This document shows positions 7,976-14,933 of a DNA stretch of 38,385 nt, piece by piece (the stretch's first letter is position 1; the number at the start of each line of letters is the position of its first letter). Origin of the DNA: DATATB01 sp036268995 (GTDB taxonomy: Bacteria; Planctomycetota; Planctomycetia; Pirellulales; PNKZ01); contig DATATB010000126.1 in the NCBI GenBank assembly GCA_036268995.1, positions 1 to 38,385 on the forward strand, written 5' to 3'. The position numbers and the translations under genes are program-made. Below the pieces are notes generated by a model, which did no database searches, was not told the DNA's origin, and worked only from the letters and a program-made list of their open reading frames with translations.

Positions 7976-8027
7976 CCCCAGACTTACGTCTTGGGGCTCG
8001 CCACGGGATGTCTTGGGGCTCGCCACG
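7976..8027. repeat. Hairpin plus 22-bp-period direct repeat
   Basis: A hairpin with arms CCCCAGAC (7976-7983) and GTCTTGGGG (7988-7996), loop TTAC and one bulged T, begins the element. Its right arm forms part of an 18-bp sequence at 7988-8005 repeated exactly at 8010-8027. It lies in the 213-bp gap between the lipoprotein and PGK genes and could terminate the former, but lacks a T-tract and looks like a repeat-family insertion. Confidence 0.6.
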
Positions 8028-8147
8028 CGCACCGGCGTCGTCACGCACGGCGTCACGCCCCCCTTCGACTTTTTTTCCTTTCTGTTATCTTGGACGGCGC
8101 TAGCGGCCGGAATAGAAGTGAATCTGTCGAGCCAGGGAGTTCTTGCC

Positions 8148-9545
8148 ATGTCGACCAGTTTGCCCAATATGGCGCAGTGGATCCGCACGTTGCTGGGGGG
8201 CGACCCTGCAGCGGGGCAGCGCACACTGGAACAATACCTTGATGCCATTCCGCGGCTCAAGTCGCTCGATGGCCTGCCGCGTGGCACGGCCGTGCTGGTG
8301 CGTGGCGACCTGGACGCCAAGCCGGGAGCCAAAGTGGGCGACGGCGATATCCGGCTCCGCTCGATGCTCGACACCCTGCGCCACGGCCGCGAGCGCGGTT
8401 GGAAGCAAATCGTGTTTGGCCACATCGGCCGCAAGCCCGAGGGAAGTTTGAAAGCGGTCGCCAGGCGGCTGGCCGAGCTGTTGGGCTGCGACGTGCCGCT
8501 CATCGAGGACTGGTACGATGAAGCCTCCGGCACGATCAAGGATCACGTCCGCAAGACGATCGAATCGGCTCCGGCCGGCGCCGTGCTGATGCTGGAAAAC
8601 ACGCGGCGCTACAACGTCGAGCGGCTGCTGTGGGACGCGAAGCCGGAAGATGCCGCGCGGCTGGCCGAACCGCTGGGCAAGCTGGCCGTCGAGTTTGCCG
8701 ACAAGGTGGCCCGTGTCTATGTGAACGAAGCGCTCTCGGCCGGCAGTCTTGATAGCTCGAGCACCGTCGTGCCGGCCGCGATGCAGCACGTGGCCCTGGG
8801 CCATTACGTTGCCGAGCAGTTCGATGGTCCGATGCGGCGCTGCCTGGCCACGCAGTTAGTCGTGTTCAGCGGATTGAAGACCGACAAGCTCGACGATCTG
8901 GAGGCGATGATCAATCGCGGCACCATCCGCGTGGTGTTCACCGCCGGGTCGCTGGCCATGGCGCTGAAGAAGGCCGATGCCGAATTGGCCGGAAAGCAGT
9001 TTTCGATGGGCGTAGCCGAGGCCGGTGGCCATGAAGAAAAGCCGTATTACATCAGCCGCGACCGCATCGAGCAGGCGAAGCGCATGCTCCAGCAAGGCCG
9101 GGCCAAGGGGATCGAATTCGTGCTGCCTGTTGATTTCGTGCTGCAACACGGCGGTGAGTCGGAAGCGATCGGCCCCGGCGACCAGCAGTTTGACGTCGGC
9201 CCGAAGACCAGCCGGCTATTTGCCGAAAAGATCGAGCAGTTCCTCGCTCAGCAGCGTCCCGGCAGCCATCCGGCCGTGGCCTTCCACAACGGCGTGTTCG
9301 GCATGTTCGAAGACCCGCGCTTCGAGCACGGCACGCGCCGCTTCGTCGAGCAGCTCAAGCGGCTGAAAGACGCGGGCGTGGAAGTGTACGTCGGCGGCGG
9401 CGAAGGCGGAATGGCGCTAGAGAAGTACGGCAAGCCCGAGTGGATCACGCACTGCTTCACGGCCGGCGGCACCGTGCTCAACGCCCTGGGCAGTTCGCCG
9501 GTCCCGTATCTCGTGGCCCTGCACATGGCCGCCGCGAAGCGCTAA
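8148..9545 (+). CDS. Divergent phosphoglycerate kinase family protein
   Basis: The 465-residue product has the whole phosphoglycerate kinase fold in order: VLVRGDLDAK (in place of RVDFNVP), FGHIGRKPEG (SHLGRP), LENTRRYNVE (LENVRF), SGLKTDKLDD (the lysine-containing hinge motif), GVFGMFEDPRF (GPMGVFE), GGGEGGMALEK (nucleotide loop) and the C-terminal HCFTAGGTVLNAL. Family length is about 395-415, so it is extended, mainly at the N-terminus. In the nucleotide loop the usual GGGD is GGGE, and the substrate motif has D-L-D instead of D-F-N. It may be a genuine glycolytic enzyme of this lineage or a paralogue with another role. The ATG at 8148 follows AGGGAG at good spacing; in-frame GTG codons farther upstream fall in repeat sequence. 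It is convergent with the rmlD-like gene, only six bases between stops. Confidence 0.85.
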   Translation: MSTSLPNMAQWIRTLLGGDPAAGQRTLEQYLDAIPRLKSLDGLPRGTAVLVRGDLDAKPGAKVGDGDIRLRSMLDTLRHGRERGWKQIVFGHIGRKPEGSLKAVARRLAELLGCDVPLIEDWYDEASGTIKDHVRKTIESAPAGAVLMLENTRRYNVERLLWDAKPEDAARLAEPLGKLAVEFADKVARVYVNEALSAGSLDSSSTVVPAAMQHVALGHYVAEQFDGPMRRCLATQLVVFSGLKTDKLDDLEAMINRGTIRVVFTAGSLAMALKKADAELAGKQFSMGVAEAGGHEEKPYYISRDRIEQAKRMLQQGRAKGIEFVLPVDFVLQHGGESEAIGPGDQQFDVGPKTSRLFAEKIEQFLAQQRPGSHPAVAFHNGVFGMFEDPRFEHGTRRFVEQLKRLKDAGVEVYVGGGEGGMALEKYGKPEWITHCFTAGGTVLNALGSSPVPYLVALHMAAAKR

Positions 9546-9551
9546 GTCGCC

Positions 9552-10580
9552 CTAGGCCGATTGCCGGCGGCGTAGCGGGTTGCGATAGAGGATCTCGCCC
9601 AGCAGCTCGGGCGAGCCGTGCTGCCCGGTGGGCCGCTCGCGATGCCATTGGGAGTGTGTGGGCATCCAGCACTCGTCGTAGGGCCAGGGATCGATCGGCG
9701 CATAACCAAGCGCTCGCGCGAGCTTGCTCGAATCCATCGACACGTCGCCGGCGCGCGGAGGAATCGGGCCGGCCTTGGCCCGCAGGCAGCCCATCAAGCA
9801 GTCGGGGTCGTAGCCGCCGACGCGGTTGATGATCTGCGCGACCTGGTACAGCGTCAGTCGCCGCGGGCCGCCGGCATGAAACAATCCGGCCAGCCGATTG
9901 GCCAGCAGCGTTTCACACAGCTCGTTGAGGCAGTCGGTGTAGGTGGGCGTGCGGATCTCGTCGAAATACAGCGTGGCCGGCCGCCCTTTTTTAAAGCGCG
10001 ACTGAATCCAGTCGATGGCGCCCGCGTGGCCGTTGAAGCTCACGCCCATCGGCAGCGAAATCCGTAGCGTGCACGCCCGCGGCGCGCGCTCGAGCACCAA
10101 CTGCTCGCCGGCCACCATCGTGGCTCCGTACACGGTCACTGGGTCCGTGGGTTCATCTTCGGTGTATCCACCGGAGGAGCGGCCGGAAAACACCAGGTCG
10201 ACCGACAGGTGTACCAACCGCACGTCGGCCTCGCCGATCACGTCGAGCAGGTTCCGCACGCCTTCGACATTGATCCGCCAGGCCAGCTCGCGATCGAGTT
10301 CGCAGGCCCGCAGGGCGCAATTGCCGGCGCAGTCGAGCACGCTGCGAAACGCATACTGATCGAACAGTGCGGCCAGGCCATCGCGATCTTCGGCGTTGCA
10401 GGGCACGATGCCGGGGCCGGTCAGACGCCAGTTGTCCCGCTGGCGGATGCCGATCACCTGGCCCGGATAGCGAGCCTGGAAATGCGCCAGCGCATTGTAG
10501 CCGGGCACGCCCGCAATGCCGGTTATCAGCAGCGGCAGCGGCGGCGTAGCGGGCGGTTGCATATCGGGACGGTGGGGCAT
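9552..10580 (-). CDS. RmlD-like NAD(P)-dependent sugar-nucleotide reductase
   Basis: This 342-residue protein is an extended short-chain dehydrogenase of the dTDP-4-dehydrorhamnose reductase (RmlD) type. It has the nucleotide motif GIAGVPG (residues 21-27), the segment HLSVDLVFSG with Ser126 and Asp128, and the characteristic EDEPTDPVTVYG. The active-site YxxxK is altered: Tyr151 is followed by GAT and then Met155, where the family has lysine. The usual activity is reduction of a 4-keto sugar nucleotide, but the Lys loss leaves this in doubt. ATG at 10580 is used; ATG at 10562 is an alternative that trims a poorly conserved tail. It is the last gene of a five-gene minus-strand unit, 20 bp after the preceding stop. 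Confidence 0.82.
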   Translation of the reverse strand: MPHRPDMQPPATPPLPLLITGIAGVPGYNALAHFQARYPGQVIGIRQRDNWRLTGPGIVPCNAEDRDGLAALFDQYAFRSVLDCAGNCALRACELDRELAWRINVEGVRNLLDVIGEADVRLVHLSVDLVFSGRSSGGYTEDEPTDPVTVYGATMVAGEQLVLERAPRACTLRISLPMGVSFNGHAGAIDWIQSRFKKGRPATLYFDEIRTPTYTDCLNELCETLLANRLAGLFHAGGPRRLTLYQVAQIINRVGGYDPDCLMGCLRAKAGPIPPRAGDVSMDSSKLARALGYAPIDPWPYDECWMPTHSQWHRERPTGQHGSPELLGEILYRNPLRRRQSA

Positions 10581-10600
10581 TGGGCGTGCGGGGCTCCCAG

Positions 10601-11344
10601 CTACACTAGCAGCTCTTGAGGGATGAGCGGCGGCAATCCCTTGAGCGGAAGCCCGTCGCGCCGGCCGAGGTTCGCGATCCCAACGCCCCAGACGCAGAGC
10701 GTCTCATCCACCGTATCCTTAAAGACGCCGCCCCGCTTCGATTGGCGCTTGTGTCCTTGGGCGATCGCCGAGAGCCCCTCCCGCGCCATCTCCGCGTCTC
10801 CCGCCAGGATCGCGCTCAAGAACATTGAATAACCGACGAAATCGGCGTTCTCGGCGGTGGAGCATGTGGCGGAGAACCTCGGCGACCACTCCGCCATCGC
10901 GTCGGGCCTGCGTTCCACAAACGCTTTCAAAGCGTACCCAAAGCAATAATCGAACGGATGGTCGTGCTTCAGCTCGACCGATGGTCGGCCCCCCATTCGC
11001 TGCGCCAGGTGCTCCGCGGTGGCGAGGTCGCGCGCGGCCAGGGCGTCGAACAGCCCTTGGTACGAAAGCATCGCGACGTACGAATCGTCAATCGCATCGC
11101 CGGCATCGCGCCGCTCAAAGTGGCTCAGCTTGATGCGCGCGGCCTCGCTCAGGCACTGGCGGAACACCGCCACGTTTCCCGAAACAACAAACTCAGCGAC
11201 GCCAATGAATCGAAGGGTTAGCAATACCGCCGAGGAGGAGCAGCCGTCCCTGTCCTTGGCGGGATCCGCGGCGTTGCTCCGCAACGTAGCGATGTGCCCC
11301 CGGCGCATCTCAAGCAGCTTTGGCAGCCGCTCCTTCAGCGTCAT
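10601..11344 (-). CDS. Hypothetical protein with Imm49-like C-terminus
   Basis: The product is 247 residues, predicted all-helical and cytoplasmic. I recognise no enzyme motif. The C-terminus (a helix ending LCVWGVGIANLGRRDGLPL, then PPLIPQELLV) resembles the end of Imm49-type immunity proteins, which protect against polymorphic toxins; this is a weak impression. No toxin gene is adjacent. Its ATG overlaps the TGA of the upstream FAH-family gene by four bases, which fixes the start at 11344 although the frame is open further upstream. The coupling suggests a role alongside the FAH hydrolase or merely operon membership. Confidence 0.72.
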   Translation of the reverse strand: MTLKERLPKLLEMRRGHIATLRSNAADPAKDRDGCSSSAVLLTLRFIGVAEFVVSGNVAVFRQCLSEAARIKLSHFERRDAGDAIDDSYVAMLSYQGLFDALAARDLATAEHLAQRMGGRPSVELKHDHPFDYCFGYALKAFVERRPDAMAEWSPRFSATCSTAENADFVGYSMFLSAILAGDAEMAREGLSAIAQGHKRQSKRGGVFKDTVDETLCVWGVGIANLGRRDGLPLKGLPPLIPQELLV

Positions 11345-12306
11345 GCCGCATCCCCTTGTGCTTCCACCGGCGAGACCAGGGTGCCGATGCCGACGATCGA
11401 GGCTTCGAGCCGATCGCCCGGCTTGAGAAACGTGCCGCTGGCCGAGCCCACGCCCGACGGCGTGCCGGTCGAGATGATGTCGCCCGGCTCGAGCGTGACG
11501 AAGCTGGAGATGAACTCGATGACGGCGGCCACCGGAAAAATCTGCTGGCCTGTCGACGCGTGCTGCCGCACTTCGCCGTTCAGGCGAAGTTGCATCTCGA
11601 GCTGCTGCGGATCGGTAATGCGATCGGCAGAGACGACGCATGGGCCGCAAGGGCAAAAGCCGTCGTGCCATTTGCCGTGCTGCCAGTCGAAGAAGGTGTC
11701 CTTCTCGCGCTTCGTGCGGCCGGGATTCGGGCGGAATTTGCGGTCGGAAATATCGTTGATCACCGTGTAGCCGGCCACCGCGTCGAGCGCCTCGGCCTCG
11801 CGCACGCCCTTGATCCGCCGGCCGATGACCACGGCGAGTTCGAGTTCCCAATCGATGGCGCCGGGCGACACCGTCGGAATGCGGATCGGATCGCCGGGAT
11901 TGGCCAGCGTCGTGCTCGGCGGCTTCATGAAAACATACGGGAACGTTTCCGAGCGCTCAGCGGCCACGCCGCCTCCCTCGCGAATGTGTTCCGAATAATT
12001 GCCGGCCAGCAAAAGCAACTTATTGGGCCGCGGAATCGGCATCAGCAGTTTCACGCCGGACGTGGCAATCGAAATTTTGGCGAGCTGGCTGCCGGCCCCC
12101 TCGATCCAATCGGCCAGCGTGGCGGCTTGCGGCGCCGAATTACCCAGCGGCAAGTATTCGAGCAGGTTGTCTCCATCGGGCAGATCGAAGCCGCGATCGA
12201 CGGCCTCGGCATACAGCCGCGCCGCGGCGGCCAGCGGCACGAGACGTTCTTCGTTATAAAAGGCGGCCCGCGGCTGGCCATGATCGTCGAAGCGGCAAAG
12301 ACGCAT
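11341..12306 (-). CDS. Fumarylacetoacetate hydrolase (FAH) family protein
   Basis: This 321-residue protein is a standard FAH-family member. The metal-binding acidic residues are in IDWELELAVVIG and INDISDR, and the fold signature GDIISTGTPSGVG lies near the C-terminus. The family hydrolyses or decarboxylates 2-oxo acids such as acylpyruvates and aromatic-degradation intermediates; substrate cannot be assigned here. Unusually, the segment after INDISDR has two cysteines in CPCGPC. It starts 18 bp after the U32 gene and overlaps the next gene by four bases, so it is in the middle of the speA unit. ATG at 12306 is followed directly by the typical MRLCRFDD start. Confidence 0.9.
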   Translation of the reverse strand: MRLCRFDDHGQPRAAFYNEERLVPLAAAARLYAEAVDRGFDLPDGDNLLEYLPLGNSAPQAATLADWIEGAGSQLAKISIATSGVKLLMPIPRPNKLLLLAGNYSEHIREGGGVAAERSETFPYVFMKPPSTTLANPGDPIRIPTVSPGAIDWELELAVVIGRRIKGVREAEALDAVAGYTVINDISDRKFRPNPGRTKREKDTFFDWQHGKWHDGFCPCGPCVVSADRITDPQQLEMQLRLNGEVRQHASTGQQIFPVAAVIEFISSFVTLEPGDIISTGTPSGVGSASGTFLKPGDRLEASIVGIGTLVSPVEAQGDAA

Positions 12307-12324
12307 GATCTCAAATCCTTCGGT

Positions 12325-14913
12325 TCAATCGAGTTGAAAAGTGCCGCGTGTGACGCCCAACTGGTTGAGCACCTGCAAGCCACGCCAAGTGTCGCGGCCG
12401 GTTTCCAGGCCAGCGATGGCCCGAGCGTAACGATCCAGCAGCGGCGCGACTTGCTCGCCCGTTTCGCGCAGCAGTTCGACGCGAAAATGCCGCAGCTCGG
12501 CCGCTCGCATGCGCGACAAAAGTTCGACCGCGCTTTGTGGCACGGCGTTAAACACCGTGTTGCGGCAGCCGGTGTCGGCCAGCAGCGGGAAATTGGCCCC
12601 CGCACGATCGCGCAGCTCGACGCGATGGCGATCGCAGGGCCGGCCGCAATCACGCCAGTCCTTGCCGTCGGACATCGTCGCGGCAAACACGCAATGCTCC
12701 ATGTGAAACATCGGCATGTGCTGGTGCACAACGACCTCAAAGAAATGGGGCACCGAGCGGCCGAGCATGGCCGACAGTTGGTCCCAATTCAGATCATAGC
12801 TGGGCACGGCCCGCACGAGGCCCGAGCGACGGAAAGCGTCGGCCGTCAGCTCGTTGGCGATGTTGAGGGCAAAGTCACCGATGCGCTGGATCTCCGGCGC
12901 GTGCTGGCGAAAGTATTCGAGCGTCGCCAGGTTGCGCACCAGCACGGCATCGGGCTGGCGCCGCTGGAGCTGGGCCAGCCAGCCTTCTTCGCCCTGCTTG
13001 ATGATCCGCAGCGCCGCCAGACCGGCCGGCATCTGTTCGGCCCGCAATCGGGCGATGGCCTCGCCGTAGCGTCGCACGTCCTCGAAGTCGCAATACACCA
13101 TTGCGGGGCGCAACGTGCCCGCCGGCGGCTGCCAGCGGAGGACGGCGTCGAGCTGTTCGAGGGAGCGGACCAGGACGTAGAGTTGAGGGCCCTCACCCCG
13201 TGGTTGGGAGCCCTCACCCCGTAGCTGGGGGCCCTCACCCCGACCCTCTCCCAAAAGGGGAGAGGGAGTAACCGCGCGATCGATTTGGGCACGCAGCTCG
13301 GTTAGGGCTTCGCGATGCACTGCGGCGGGCGGCCGACCATTGCCGACGCGCTCGGTGAGTAGGCCGACTGCCTGCCGCCGCAGGTCATTGAGCACGCTTT
13401 TGGGCACCATCACGGGCTGCGGCAAATCGAGTTCGATTGCGCCCAACTCGAACTGAGTCTCGCCCAAGCGGCCGAACTGCTCGCGCACCAGCGGCTCGCC
13501 CAGCGGATGTTTGCGGGCCAGTTCGAGCGGTCCCGGCCAGCTCACCACGGCCTCGCTGCCCGACTCGTCGCGCAGGCGAACTTCGAGCGGCCCGCCAGGC
13601 TGACCGCTGATGTGTACGGCGATTGTCGACCGGCGGATGATCACGTCGCTGGCATAGGTGCGCTCAGTGCGGCGGCGGAGTTGCGGGTCGTCGGTGCGCC
13701 AAATGAGGCAGCCCGGCGAAAGATTCGCTAGATCCGGCCCGCCTTCGCGGCCGAACTCGAGTTCCAGGCACAGGCCATCCGAATCCTCGACGACCCGCGC
13801 ACCATACACGCGGCCGCCTTGTTCGTTTTGCTCAGGATGGCCTTCGTCGAAGACGATGCCGTCGCCCGGCTTGAGGATATCGGCCTCGTGCTCGGCGTCG
13901 AGCCGCACGATCGCCCGCTGGCCGGCCACATGCAACAACCGGCCGACGCGCACACCGCGGGCTTTTGGAAATCGGCCGTGTACGAGCCGCTGATGATTCA
14001 CGCCGGCCAGGAACCCAGGCGCAAACCCACGCGAGAAGCTTTGCGTTAAATCGAGTTGCTGCTGACGGGCGATGGCGTACGGTTGATGATCGATCGCCGC
14101 GTCCAGCGCCTGGCGATACGTCTGCGTCGCCACGCTCACGTACTGGGCGTTTTTCAACCGGCCTTCGATCTTCAAGCTCACCACGCCCAGCTCGACGAGC
14201 TGATCCACGAGGTCGTATGCGGCCAGATCTTGTGGGCTGAGCAGGTAGGCCACGTCGCCCAAATCTCGCTTCTGGCCATCGACGATCAATTCGTACGGCA
14301 GCCGGCAGGCCTGGGCACACTGGCCACGATTGGCGCTGCGGCCGCCCAGGGCTTCGCTGGTCAGGCATTGGCCGCTATAGGCGACGCACATGGCTCCGTG
14401 GACAAACACTTCGACCGGCACGTCGGTCGCCGCGCGAATCTGCCGAATGTCGTCGATCGACAGTTCGCGGGCCAGGATCACGCGCTCGACGCCCAAGGCG
14501 CGGACGAATTCGATGCCGCGGCTTTCGGTCAGCGTCATCTGCGTCGAACCGTGTACCGCCAGACCGGGAGCCAGGCGAGCCACGAGCTGGGCCAGGCCCA
14601 TGTCCTGCACGATCAGCGCATCGGCGCCGGCCTCGGCCACGCGGGCCACGAGCTCGGCCACGTCTTCAAGCTCGTCGGAAAAAATCAGCGTGTTGCACGT
14701 GATATAGCCGCGCACCTGCCGGGCGTGCAGAAAGCCCATCACCTCGGGCAATTCGTCGATCGTGAAGTTCGTGGCTCGATGCCGGGCATTGTAGTTCGCC
14801 AACCCCAGATACACGGCATCGGCCCCAGCCGCCACCGCCGCGCGCAGCGCCTCCCAATCGCCCGCGGGAGCCAGAAGTTCGGTATTTGAGCCACGCCCGC
14901 ATTCATCATTCAT
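12325..14913 (-). CDS. U32-family protein (TrhP/RlhA-like, 'collagenase-like')
   Basis: The 862-residue product is a long U32 'peptidase' family member. The N-terminus TELLAPAGDW is typical. The family signature EVFVHGAMC is present, and Cys176, Cys183, Cys199 and Cys203 (C-x6-C-x15-C-x3-C) match the Fe-S type cluster of U32 proteins. A C-terminal part after residue about 730 contains a second Cys-rich motif (HCVF, DCGRPC, TGCRN), as expected for long forms with a DUF3656-like middle. Characterised U32 proteins hydroxylate tRNA or 23S rRNA, or act in ubiquinone synthesis, rather than being proteases. Residues about 550-578 are encoded by a dispersed repeat (see the entry at 13181). ATG at 14913 is preceded by an in-frame GTG at 14916. 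It lies 17 bp after speA. Confidence 0.88.
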   Translation of the reverse strand: MNDECGRGSNTELLAPAGDWEALRAAVAAGADAVYLGLANYNARHRATNFTIDELPEVMGFLHARQVRGYITCNTLIFSDELEDVAELVARVAEAGADALIVQDMGLAQLVARLAPGLAVHGSTQMTLTESRGIEFVRALGVERVILARELSIDDIRQIRAATDVPVEVFVHGAMCVAYSGQCLTSEALGGRSANRGQCAQACRLPYELIVDGQKRDLGDVAYLLSPQDLAAYDLVDQLVELGVVSLKIEGRLKNAQYVSVATQTYRQALDAAIDHQPYAIARQQQLDLTQSFSRGFAPGFLAGVNHQRLVHGRFPKARGVRVGRLLHVAGQRAIVRLDAEHEADILKPGDGIVFDEGHPEQNEQGGRVYGARVVEDSDGLCLELEFGREGGPDLANLSPGCLIWRTDDPQLRRRTERTYASDVIIRRSTIAVHISGQPGGPLEVRLRDESGSEAVVSWPGPLELARKHPLGEPLVREQFGRLGETQFELGAIELDLPQPVMVPKSVLNDLRRQAVGLLTERVGNGRPPAAVHREALTELRAQIDRAVTPSPLLGEGRGEGPQLRGEGSQPRGEGPQLYVLVRSLEQLDAVLRWQPPAGTLRPAMVYCDFEDVRRYGEAIARLRAEQMPAGLAALRIIKQGEEGWLAQLQRRQPDAVLVRNLATLEYFRQHAPEIQRIGDFALNIANELTADAFRRSGLVRAVPSYDLNWDQLSAMLGRSVPHFFEVVVHQHMPMFHMEHCVFAATMSDGKDWRDCGRPCDRHRVELRDRAGANFPLLADTGCRNTVFNAVPQSAVELLSRMRAAELRHFRVELLRETGEQVAPLLDRYARAIAGLETGRDTWRGLQVLNQLGVTRGTFQLD
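13181..13266. repeat. Dispersed hairpin repeat inside the U32 coding sequence
   Basis: Three consecutive 21-bp units (13181-13201, 13202-13222, 13223-13243) share the core CCCTCACCCCG and are followed by a perfect hairpin with arms CCCTCTCCC and GGGAGAGGG (13244-13252, 13258-13266). As 21 is a multiple of three, the coding frame is kept, and the units read as heptapeptides of the form GEGPQLR. A related copy lies between genes at 18076-18107 in opposite orientation. Such GC-rich hairpin repeats normally sit between genes. Confidence 0.8.
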
Positions 14914-14933
14914 CACTATTCACTTTTCACTTA
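14900..14933 (-). repeat. GTGAA/ATGAATG degenerate repeat forming the speA-U32 junction
   Basis: On the minus strand the whole 17-bp gap between the speA stop and the U32 start, plus the first codons of U32, is a degenerate repeat of GTGAAAA, GTGAATA and GATGAAT units. It contains the GTG/ATG start pair of U32 and the TAA of speA. No Shine-Dalgarno sequence is present, so initiation may depend on coupling to speA translation. Confidence 0.55.

Noticed and set aside
11320..13224. 634-codon plus-strand open frame opposite FAH and U32 genes
   Set aside because: The opposite strand encodes two clear protein families; this frame has low-complexity Arg/Ala/His composition typical of an antisense shadow.
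13181..13266. CRISPR-like array from the three 21-bp units
   Set aside because: Units are contiguous without spacers and lie within a coding frame; no cas gene is present.
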